Assembly (NCBI GenBank): GCA_009914645.1
Contig: VFLB01000300.1
Span: forward strand, 1 to 7,096
Reading direction: 5' to 3'
Source: Synechococcaceae bacterium Bin_79_3
GTDB lineage: Bacteria > Cyanobacteriota > Cyanobacteriia > PCC-6307 > Cyanobiaceae
DNA length: 7,096 nucleotides
Shown here piece after piece: positions 1 through 7,096 of the stretch (positions are counted from its first letter, which is position 1; the number at the start of each line of letters is the position of its first letter). Under the pieces are notes generated by a model. The model did no database searches, had not been told where the DNA came from, and saw nothing but the letters and a program-made list of their open reading frames with translations. Both the position numbers and the translations under genes were made by a program.

Positions 1-731
1 AGCAGCGCAAAACCAATAAGGAATGCACCCGCTTGGCGCAGATCGCCAAGGCGTTGAGCCGCGATTATTCCCATGTCCAACAGGAAAAAACAAAGAACTC
101 CGTAAAAAAGCTTCCCTGTAAAAGGCTCCATCTTTTCTATTCCACTTGGGTTAAACCATGCAACTAAAAAACCAATTATCAGGCTGCCAATCAATAGATA
201 AACAGAGCTATTAAGAAAGGCTTCTCTCAGCAATGGGCCCCAGCTTGAGTTTGCATCACTGCGTCGATTTCGAGCAGCCAATTTAACTAATAGTAACCCC
301 ACTATTATGGCTGGAGACTCCATTAGCGCCAGGGCTGCAACCATAAATCCATCGGAGGGAATGTTCAACACCCTAAGAAAGCTTTCAGCCGTTATAAATG
401 TAACTGCTGAAATTGATCCATAAGTTGCAGCAATAGCGGCAGCGTTGAATACATCAAAGCGATTTCGTAATATAAAAAAGCAGTAGATTGGCACCAGAAT
501 AGACATTAAAACCGCTGCTAAAATAGTGAGTACAACACTTCCAGCTAGGCCACTATGTTGCAGTTCAACTCCACCTTTAAAACCAATGGAAAGCAATAAA
601 TAAAGTGAGAATAATTTCGGCAATGGAGCCGGAATTTCTAGATCAGTGCCCAACAGCACCGCAAATACGCCAAGAAAAAAGAACAAAATTGCTGGCGACA
701 GCAAATTTTGTAAAACCAGGCTTGTATCCAA
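1..731 (-). CDS. sbtA: SbtA-type sodium-dependent bicarbonate permease, 3' end outside the window
   Basis: Reading the minus strand from 731 gives about 243 uninterrupted residues of a very hydrophobic protein; the C-terminus lies beyond base 1. It matches my memory of the SbtA/DUF897 family: an N-terminal segment SPAILFFFLGVFAVLLGTDL (residues 12-31), then IGFKGGVEL near 49-57, YGSISAVTF near 104-112, and ALMESPAIIVGLLL around 140. The last two correspond to the GAVSGS and PFMDIPAL regions of Synechocystis SbtA. Family members import bicarbonate with sodium across the plasma membrane, raising cytoplasmic bicarbonate for carboxysomes. The start is TTG at 731: an in-frame TAA lies only four codons upstream (720s-740s region, minus strand) and no ATG is available. 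The hydrophilic stretch AARNRRSDANSS near residue 160 probably is the cytoplasmic loop between the two halves. It is divergent from rdgB and close to csoS1D, which fits a carbon-concentrating role. The family call is firm; the transported ion is inferred, since alpha-cyanobacterial members are divergent from the tested Synechocystis protein. Confidence 0.85.
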   Translation of the reverse strand, partial: MDTSLVLQNLLSPAILFFFLGVFAVLLGTDLEIPAPLPKLFSLYLLLSIGFKGGVELQHSGLAGSVVLTILAAVLMSILVPIYCFFILRNRFDVFNAAAIAATYGSISAVTFITAESFLRVLNIPSDGFMVAALALMESPAIIVGLLLVKLAARNRRSDANSSWGPLLREAFLNSSVYLLIGSLIIGFLVAWFNPSGIEKMEPFTGKLFYGVLCFFLLDMGIIAAQRLGDLRQAGAFLIGFAL

Positions 732-752
732 GGGTTTTCTTTAGGGCGCTCA

Positions 753-781
753 GGTCTACTGGAATTCAGTAGGGCTGTCAA
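753..781 (-). promoter_or_regulatory. Candidate sbtA promoter with a palindromic operator in the spacer
   Basis: On the minus strand a perfect TTGACA lies at 781-776. With a 17-base spacer the -10 position falls at 758-753 and reads TAGACC, a poor match to TATAAT. The spacer and the first bases of the -10 are covered by a perfect inverted repeat, CTACTG-N5-CAGTAG (756-772). The predicted transcript start would be near 746, leaving a leader of about 15 bases before the TTG start. A weak -10 with a palindrome between the two boxes is the layout of a regulated promoter. In Synechocystis sbtA is repressed by the LysR-type regulator CcmR/NdhR, but I cannot say which protein would bind here. Confidence 0.45.
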
Positions 782-814
782 AGAGCAGAATGGCTAAATC
801 AACGCAGCTGCAGG

Positions 815-1402
815 GTGAGTAGAAACCAAAAAATACTTGTAATTGCAAGCGGTAATCCCACCAAGGTGAATGAAATCAGGGCAATGCTTGCTCCTGTCGC
901 CCTTAACGTTCAACAACAACCGAAAGGTTTGGAAATTGAAGAAACCGGTAGCACCTACCTCGAAAATGCCCGTTTAAAAGCTTCACAGGTGGCACTCCTG
1001 AGCGGAAACTGGGCCCTGGCTGACGATTCAGGGCTTGAAGTGGATGCATTAGGGGGCGCACCAGGGATTTTTTCGGCCCGCTATGCCCCGAGTGATAAGG
1101 AACGAATTAACCGACTTCTCCAAGAATTGAAGCAAACTGTTTACAGGAGTGCTGGATTTCATAGCGCTGTGGCACTTTCAGATCCCACCGGCACCATTCG
1201 GCTAGAGGCGGAAGGCCTTTGTAGAGGTGAAATTTTGACTGAACCCAGGGGAGATGGTTTTGGCTACGACCCTGTGTTCTGGATCAGGGAAGCAAACAGC
1301 ACCTACGCGCAACTCCCCGCCCATCAAAAAATGAAGCTTGGTAGTAGAGGTAAGGCAATCAGGGCAATTGCAACTGAAATGGGATTTTTAATGGGGTTTT
1401 AG
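815..1402 (+). CDS. rdgB: RdgB/HAM1-family XTP/dITP diphosphatase
   Basis: Encodes 195 residues, the usual length for the Ham1/RdgB family. These cytosolic enzymes hydrolyse non-canonical purine triphosphates (dITP, XTP, ITP) to the monophosphate and pyrophosphate, keeping deaminated bases out of DNA and RNA. Visible motifs in order: ASGNPTKVNEI (11-21, phosphate loop), the EETGSTYLENARLKA segment (42-56), ALADDSGLEVDALGGAPGIFSARYA (67-91) carrying the acidic metal-binding and catalytic residues, and GDGFGYDPVFW (about 146-156). The final signature, SHR in E. coli, reads GSR here (Ser177-Arg178), so the base-contacting His is replaced by Ser. The start is GTG at 815, which places the phosphate loop at the normal distance from the N-terminus; the only close ATG (790) is in another frame and stops after ten codons. 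It is divergent from the sbtA-like gene and convergent with csoS1D. From memory, rdgB sits beside carboxysome genes in many marine picocyanobacteria. Confidence 0.94.
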   Translation: MSRNQKILVIASGNPTKVNEIRAMLAPVALNVQQQPKGLEIEETGSTYLENARLKASQVALLSGNWALADDSGLEVDALGGAPGIFSARYAPSDKERINRLLQELKQTVYRSAGFHSAVALSDPTGTIRLEAEGLCRGEILTEPRGDGFGYDPVFWIREANSTYAQLPAHQKMKLGSRGKAIRAIATEMGFLMGF

Positions 1403-1410
1403 AAGTTCCC

Positions 1411-2154
1411 TTAGCGCGAATTAATGCTCCCCACCGCTCTCATAGCAGCAGCGGCAGCTTCCTCTACATCGCCCTCTTTGCCTGCGAGGGTAAGCCGGCC
1501 AAAAGCGCCGACAGCTTTTACATCCACCACAGTGATGTTTGAGGATTTCTCAGCTTCGTTAGCTGCAATCAGCACGTAGCCAGCTGGTTCGGTTTCAAGA
1601 ATAAACATGCTCATCCCTGCCTGAATCATCGAACCGCGGCGATTCAAGCGATTGATCAGCACCGCGTGATCGGGGGTGATAGCGCGGATTATTTCAGTCC
1701 AGCTAACGGTGCAGGAGCTACGGCGATCGATGCTGCTGCCAATTGCTTCGAGCACCACTTGGCCAGAATGCAGCACATTGCTCTGATCGCGATGGTAAAG
1801 ACCAATGGAACCAAAAGCCCGCTCTACAACCATTTGGCCAAGGCGCACAGTGCTGGCCTTTAGGGCAATATCAGTAACTCGGTGCACCGCCATGCCAGGA
1901 GACACCTCTAGCCAAAGGCAGGCATCACCAGGAATTGGCAAAAATCCCTGAGATACCGTTCCCATGTAAGCCGCTAATTGCGGCTGCAATGAATCCAGGA
2001 ATACATAGGTGCGCAACTGGATCGAACCCACTTGACCGCCTTGGCGGGAAAGACGTCTGCCCTCGCTATCTGTTGTAACGGTGACGCAACTAGGGCCAAC
2101 AGGCACATCAACTTGGGTGCCTGTAATCGATATAGAGGCGCTGCCATCCCTCAA
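1411..2154 (-). CDS. csoS1D: CsoS1D, tandem-BMC gated shell protein of the alpha-carboxysome
   Basis: Encodes 247 residues closely matching CsoS1D of Prochlorococcus. Two BMC domains follow a variable N-terminus: the first spans roughly 45-140 ([20 protein letters not shown], then [16 protein letters not shown]) and the second roughly 148-245 ([44 protein letters not shown]). The family forms trimers that look like hexamers and stack face to face; the central pore opens and closes through a conserved Glu-Arg pair, visible here as Glu111-Arg112 in VERAFGS. The likely job is passage of larger metabolites such as RuBP through the Rubisco-containing shell. The start used is TTG at 2154, with GAGG four bases before it on the minus strand; the frame stays open to a TAG at 2241, so a CTG at 2202 would add 16 mostly basic residues. 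The N-terminus is not conserved enough to decide. The gene is convergent with rdgB (8-base gap) and divergent from the helix-turn-helix gene. The main cso operon with rbcLS is not in the window. Confidence 0.95.
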   Translation of the reverse strand: MRDGSASISITGTQVDVPVGPSCVTVTTDSEGRRLSRQGGQVGSIQLRTYVFLDSLQPQLAAYMGTVSQGFLPIPGDACLWLEVSPGMAVHRVTDIALKASTVRLGQMVVERAFGSIGLYHRDQSNVLHSGQVVLEAIGSSIDRRSSCTVSWTEIIRAITPDHAVLINRLNRRGSMIQAGMSMFILETEPAGYVLIAANEAEKSSNITVVDVKAVGAFGRLTLAGKEGDVEEAAAAAMRAVGSINSR

Positions 2155-2297
2155 CCCGCCTCGCCGACGCCTATTAGAAAGATCGTCAGCAAAACTTGGC
2201 AGGGCTTTTTTTATAAATACTCGCGCGACTCTACCGCTCTACCCCTTGCGCAGTTATGGGGAGTGGGTACCTTCCGGCAATACCGCAAGAGCTGCTG
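2155..2297. promoter_or_regulatory. Divergent intergenic region between csoS1D and the helix-turn-helix gene
   Basis: This 143-base gap must hold the start signals for both flanking genes. An AT-rich island at 2205-2219 stands out in otherwise GC-rich sequence and contains a TATAAA on the plus strand (2212-2217) and one on the minus strand (2215-2210), so either could act as a -10 element. I found no convincing -35 at 16-18 bases from either. If the downstream gene started at the alternative ATG at 2256, the gap would shrink to about 100 bases. Confidence 0.4.
2229..2244. repeat. Two tandem 8-base repeats
   Basis: CTCTACCG is followed directly by CTCTACCC, a tandem 8-base unit with 7 of 8 bases identical. 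It lies beside the AT-rich island in the divergent promoter region. Paired direct repeats at such a place can be activator or repressor sites, but two short copies may also be chance. Confidence 0.4.
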
Positions 2298-2756
2298 ATG
2301 CCGAGCAAAACAGCCACCAACTCCACCGAAGCCCAGCCAATTTCCAATCAAGAACCCCAAGCAAATTTCTCCGATTGGATCGCTCACGCCATGGATCAAG
2401 GGGTAAAGCCAGAACAAGCTCTTGCCTTTATTGGGCTTGGCTTAATGCAAAGGATGGGTACAGCTCACGACACCAATTTCACCACCATTTGGAATGAAAG
2501 CCACGGTGAGGCCGCTGATCTACAAAATCTGCGCCAACGCTTGGAGCTTACCGATTTAGCTGTGCGCACAGGGGCACCACTGAGCACCGCCGAAGTAGCT
2601 GTTTTATTAGGAGCTCGCCCAGGTACGCCCGTGGTGGAACGGGGCGGCTTGATTGCGCGTCGAGTGAGCCGCAATGTGTGGAAATTGAGCCGCAGTGGTG
2701 AAAGTGGCGATCGCACAAGCCCCGGTTATGGCGATGCTTTCCGTAGGCGCCTTTAA
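2298..2756 (+). CDS. Small protein of unknown function with a probable C-terminal helix-turn-helix
   Basis: I cannot name this gene. With the ATG at 2298 it encodes 152 residues: a Ser/Thr/Gln-rich, probably disordered N-terminus (1-22), a helical part beginning FSDWIAHAMDQGVKPEQAL with a hydrophobic stretch to about residue 53, a charged linker (66-85), then APLSTAEVAVLLGARPG (93-109) followed by VERGGLIARRVSRNVWKLSR (113-132). That last block resembles the excisionase/MerR-type helix-turn-helix pattern, in which LSTxEVAxLLG leads to GxLxARRVxRxW. It therefore probably binds DNA. The tail (133-152) is basic and looks poorly conserved. AAGAG at 2287-2291, six bases before the ATG, supports this start; an ATG at 2256 in frame would add 14 residues. 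It is divergent from csoS1D and 69 bases upstream of chlN in the same direction, so it could regulate either side or share a transcript with chlN. No catalytic motif is visible. That it is a real gene is likely; the role is inferred. Confidence 0.75.
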   Translation: MPSKTATNSTEAQPISNQEPQANFSDWIAHAMDQGVKPEQALAFIGLGLMQRMGTAHDTNFTTIWNESHGEAADLQNLRQRLELTDLAVRTGAPLSTAEVAVLLGARPGTPVVERGGLIARRVSRNVWKLSRSGESGDRTSPGYGDAFRRRL

Positions 2757-2795
2757 AAAAGACAAGGAGTTTGGCACTTCCCCCTTAAAGAGTTC

Positions 2796-4058
<1,263 letters not shown>

Positions 4059-4088
4059 CAAAAAACTCGTAACCAAATTCCAGCCACC

Positions 4089-5657
4089 ATGGAACTCACC
4101 CTTTGGACCTATGAAGGCCCCCCCCACGTGGGGGCAATGCGAATAGCCACTTCGATGGAAGGGGTGCATTACGTGCTTCATGCTCCCCAAGGCGACACTT
4201 ACGCCGATTTGTTGTTCACGATGATCGAGCGTCAAAACAAGCGTCCACCGGTTACATACACCACATTTCAAGCTCGCGATCTAGGCGGCGACACGGCCGA
4301 GCTCGTAAAGCGCTCAATTAGTGATGCAGTGGAGCGCTTTCAACCCCAGGCCTTATTGGTTGGGGAAAGCTGCACAGCAGAATTAATTCAAGATCAGCCC
4401 GGCAGCTTGGCCCAAGGCATGGGCTTCAATCTGCCAATTGTGAATCTTGAATTACCTGCTTATTCAAAAAAGGAAAATTGGGGTGCTTCCGAAACCTTTT
4501 ACCAACTGCTTCGCACCTTGCTCAAAGATCAAGCCCTTAGTCCGGGTGCAGAAAAACCATCGCCAAGCCGCTGGCGCAGCGAGCAACGTAAGCCGAGAGT
4601 GAACCTGCTGGGCCCAAGCCTGCTGGGATTTCGTTGCCGCGACGACGTAATTGAAGTTACGAAATTACTTGCAGAACTTGGTGTTGATGTGCATGTGGCC
4701 GCACCTCTTGGGGCAAGTCCTGCAGATCTAAAGCGAATTCCAGAAGCCGATGCAAACCTTTGTTTGTATCCAGAAATTGCTGAAAGCAGCTGCAGCTGGT
4801 TGGAACGTCAATTAGGGATGGTAAGCATCAAAACAGTGCCGATTGGCATCGGTGCAATTCAACAATTCCGCGAAGAGTTAGCAGCGGTTTTAGAGCTTGA
4901 TCAAATTCCAGCTCCACCAGATCGCTCAAGAATGCCCTGGTATTCCCAATCGGTTGATTCCACATACCTCACCGGCAAAAGGGTATTTATTTTTGCTGAT
5001 GCAACCCATGCGATTGCAGCTGCGCGGATAGCAAGCAAAGAGCTTGGCTTTCAGGTGGTGGGCCTTGGCAGCTACTGCCGTGAACAGGCAAGGGCTGTGC
5101 GAGCTGCCGCCCAAGAATTAGGAATTGAAGCTTTGATCAGCGACGATTACCTAGAAGTGGAAGCAGCCATGGCTGCCGCTGCGCCAGAACTTGTGCTGGG
5201 CACCCAAATGGAACGCCATAGCGCCAAAAGGCTTGGTATCCCATGCGCTGTAATTTCAGCCCCGCTACATGTGCAAGACGTACCTGCACGCTATGCCCCG
5301 CAAATGGGTTGGGAAGGTGCGAATGTGATTTTTGATAGCTGGGTGCATCCATTGATGATGGGCTTGGAGGAGCACTTAATCGGCATGTTCCGCCATGATT
5401 TTGAGTTTGTTGAAGGGCATATGAGCCATAAGGGTCAGAAAGCTCCCACCGATAAACTTATTGAAGAAGAAGCTGTTCCAGCAACTGTTTCTGAAGCGTT
5501 TAGCTGGACGAATAGCGGTAGGGCAGAGCTAGGCCGGATTCCCTTTTTTGTGAGGGGTAAAGTTAAACGCAACACTGAAACCTTTGCGCAAGAGCGCGGG
5601 ATAAGTGAAATAACAGATGAGGTTCTGTATGAAGCCAAGGCCCATTTCACGCGGTAA
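4089..5657 (+). CDS. chlB: ChlB, light-independent protochlorophyllide reductase subunit B
   Basis: Encodes 522 residues, normal for cyanobacterial ChlB. With ChlN it forms the catalytic tetramer of DPOR, binding protochlorophyllide and holding the shared [4Fe-4S] cluster. The start ATG at 4089 gives the standard N-terminus ([17 protein letters not shown]). Asp36 in [10 protein letters not shown] is exactly the unusual aspartate cluster ligand known from BchB. Other landmarks are [14 protein letters not shown], the [20 protein letters not shown] block with Asp290 (which I believe is the proposed proton donor, Asp274 in Rhodobacter BchB), [20 protein letters not shown], and [21 protein letters not shown] charged, low-conservation insert near 150-172 separates the first two nitrogenase-like domains. 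The C-terminal PCP_red domain (about 478-520, [17 protein letters not shown] onward) is complete. No Shine-Dalgarno sequence is seen in the 30 bases between chlN and chlB. A run of eight C and a 14-base palindrome lie in codons 10-16. Confidence 0.98.
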   Translation: MELTLWTYEGPPHVGAMRIATSMEGVHYVLHAPQGDTYADLLFTMIERQNKRPPVTYTTFQARDLGGDTAELVKRSISDAVERFQPQALLVGESCTAELIQDQPGSLAQGMGFNLPIVNLELPAYSKKENWGASETFYQLLRTLLKDQALSPGAEKPSPSRWRSEQRKPRVNLLGPSLLGFRCRDDVIEVTKLLAELGVDVHVAAPLGASPADLKRIPEADANLCLYPEIAESSCSWLERQLGMVSIKTVPIGIGAIQQFREELAAVLELDQIPAPPDRSRMPWYSQSVDSTYLTGKRVFIFADATHAIAAARIASKELGFQVVGLGSYCREQARAVRAAAQELGIEALISDDYLEVEAAMAAAAPELVLGTQMERHSAKRLGIPCAVISAPLHVQDVPARYAPQMGWEGANVIFDSWVHPLMMGLEEHLIGMFRHDFEFVEGHMSHKGQKAPTDKLIEEEAVPATVSEAFSWTNSGRAELGRIPFFVRGKVKRNTETFAQERGISEITDEVLYEAKAHFTR

Positions 5658-5671
5658 TACTATCTTTCTAG

Positions 5672-6640
<969 letters not shown>

Positions 6641-6681
6641 TTAAATAACTTACAGCCACTAAATGTGAAAGTGAGTATTAA

Positions 6682-6882
6682 ATGCTTGTAAACACAGTTC
6701 AAAATAGTGGCTTTGCCCTTTCTCTAACACTTTTTGCCGGGCTATCAACAGGTATCGGAAGCCTAATTGGGCTCAGCACTCGCAGATCTAGCAATACATT
6801 TTTAACTTTATCGCCTTGGTTTTCGGCGGGGGCAATGATATATGTATCCCTATTTGAAATACTGCCAAAAGCAAGGATATAA
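6682..6882 (+). pseudogene. 5' remnant of a ZIP-family (ZupT/GufA-like) metal transporter gene
   Basis: The 66 residues match the N-terminal part of ZIP-family zinc/iron transporters of the ZupT/GufA type, which normally have about 260-270 residues and eight membrane helices. The first helix (FALSLTLFAGLSTGIGSLIGL, in two parts near 11-31) and the second (LTLSPWFSAGAMIYVSLFEI, near 41-60, ending with ILPKAR) follow the family pattern; in intact members the FSAG and SxxEILPKA motifs continue directly into the rest of the protein. Here a TAA comes straight after PKARI and everything downstream belongs to another gene. An in-frame TAA just before the ATG fixes the start. The six later helices, including the metal-binding ones, are absent, so transport is not possible. 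It lies 41 bases after chlL and 12 bases before the antiporter start. Whether the fragment is still translated is unknown. Confidence 0.7.
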
Positions 6883-6894
6883 AACTGTGCACTG

Positions 6895-7096
6895 ATGGGT
6901 TCTTCACTACTCAGCACATTGTTGTTACTCCTTGTGGGAACTTTACTTGCTCGGCTTACGGCTCAGCACTTAAAAGGTTTGGCGGTTCCGGCGATTGTGC
7001 TGGAACTTGTGGTGGGCTTTTTGCTTGGTAATAGCTTTTTGCCCTATGGCCGCATTGCACCTTTAGCCGGGCTAACTGAATTAGGAGTGCTCACAC
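6895..7096 (+). CDS. CPA2-type cation:proton antiporter, N-terminal part only
   Basis: Open from the ATG at 6895 to the window edge (67 codons). The predicted protein begins with a hydrophobic helix (LLSTLLLLLVGTLLARL, 5-21), then LAVPAIVLELVVGFLLGNSF (29-48) and LAGLTELGVLT (57-67). That order, a proline-containing second helix with a VLEL..GFLLGN signature followed by LxELGVL, is typical of Na_H_Exchanger (CPA2, NapA/KefB-like) proteins. These exchange Na+ or K+ for H+ across the plasma or thylakoid membrane. An in-frame TAA at 6880 limits the start to the ATG at 6895 or the CTG before it. No good ribosome site is seen; the stop of the transporter remnant 12 bases upstream is in the same frame. 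A sodium exporter close to a sodium/bicarbonate symporter would make physiological sense, but the ion cannot be told from this fragment. Confidence 0.8.
   Translation, partial: MGSSLLSTLLLLLVGTLLARLTAQHLKGLAVPAIVLELVVGFLLGNSFLPYGRIAPLAGLTELGVLT

Noticed and set aside
790..822. Ten-codon ORF (ATG at 790) overlapping the rdgB start, like a leader peptide
   Set aside because: No ribosome site, no regulatory codon pattern, and such short ORFs arise easily by chance.
1403..1410. Bidirectional terminator between the convergent rdgB and csoS1D
   Set aside because: The gap is 8 bases and I see no stable hairpin with flanking T runs in or around it.
1666..1863. Open frame opposite csoS1D, and long open frames opposite chlN
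   Set aside because: They mirror strongly conserved genes on the other strand and show no recognisable motif, so they are shadows.
2707..2714. GCGATCGC, the HIP1 octamer of cyanobacteria
   Set aside because: Only one full copy was noticed in the window, inside a coding region, so there is no sign of the HIP1 enrichment that would carry meaning.
2764..2769. AAGGAG, a strong Shine-Dalgarno-like sequence after the helix-turn-helix gene
   Set aside because: No start codon lies at a usable distance; the adjacent TTG would give a five-codon ORF with only one base of spacing.
4083..4092. Kozak-like GCCACCATGG at the chlB start
   Set aside because: A eukaryotic signal with no meaning in a cyanobacterial chromosome; the match is coincidental.
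6655..6711. Inverted repeat GCCACTA / TAGTGGC after chlL
   Set aside because: Seven-base arms with a loop of 43 bases, one arm inside the transporter remnant and no following T run; chance is likely and it is not a terminator.

Overview
The window looks like chromosomal DNA from an alpha-cyanobacterium (the Prochlorococcus / marine Synechococcus / Cyanobium group). CsoS1D is a shell protein of the alpha-carboxysome, and next to it lie the three subunits of light-independent protochlorophyllide oxidoreductase (DPOR). By eye the base composition is intermediate, neither the very AT-rich type of high-light Prochlorococcus nor the GC-rich type of most marine Synechococcus. A low-light Prochlorococcus or a moderate-GC Synechococcus would fit, but I cannot settle the genus.

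Left part (1-2154) concerns inorganic carbon and nucleotide housekeeping. A 3'-truncated sbtA-type sodium/bicarbonate permease gene runs off the left edge on the minus strand. It is divergent from rdgB (XTP/dITP diphosphatase, plus strand). rdgB converges on csoS1D (minus strand), and their stop codons are only 8 bases apart. The sbtA upstream region has a perfect TTGACA box followed by a palindrome placed where a repressor operator would sit.

Middle part (2155-6640). A small gene for a putative helix-turn-helix protein of unknown function starts divergently from csoS1D. It is followed on the plus strand by chlN, chlB and chlL. ChlN and ChlB form the catalytic heterotetramer and ChlL is the ATP-dependent, nitrogenase Fe-protein-like reductase. 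Together they reduce protochlorophyllide to chlorophyllide without light. All the iron-sulfur ligands I can place (three Cys in ChlN, Asp36 in ChlB, two Cys in ChlL) and the ChlL P-loop are intact, so the complex should be functional.

Right part (6641-7096). After chlL comes a short 5' remnant of a ZIP-family (ZupT/GufA-like) metal transporter gene, cut after two membrane segments. Just 12 bases later begins a CPA2-type cation:proton antiporter that leaves the window. A light-dependent POR gene, which I would have expected beside chlL in this group, is not here, so this edge looks like a rearrangement junction.

Four of the seven intact or edge-truncated genes whose start I could assign at this end of the window (sbtA, rdgB, csoS1D, chlN) appear to use TTG or GTG starts. 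I see no RNA gene, CRISPR array, insertion sequence or clear intrinsic terminator. The least described element is the small helix-turn-helix gene between the carboxysome and chlorophyll genes. Nothing here clearly amounts to a wholly new system.
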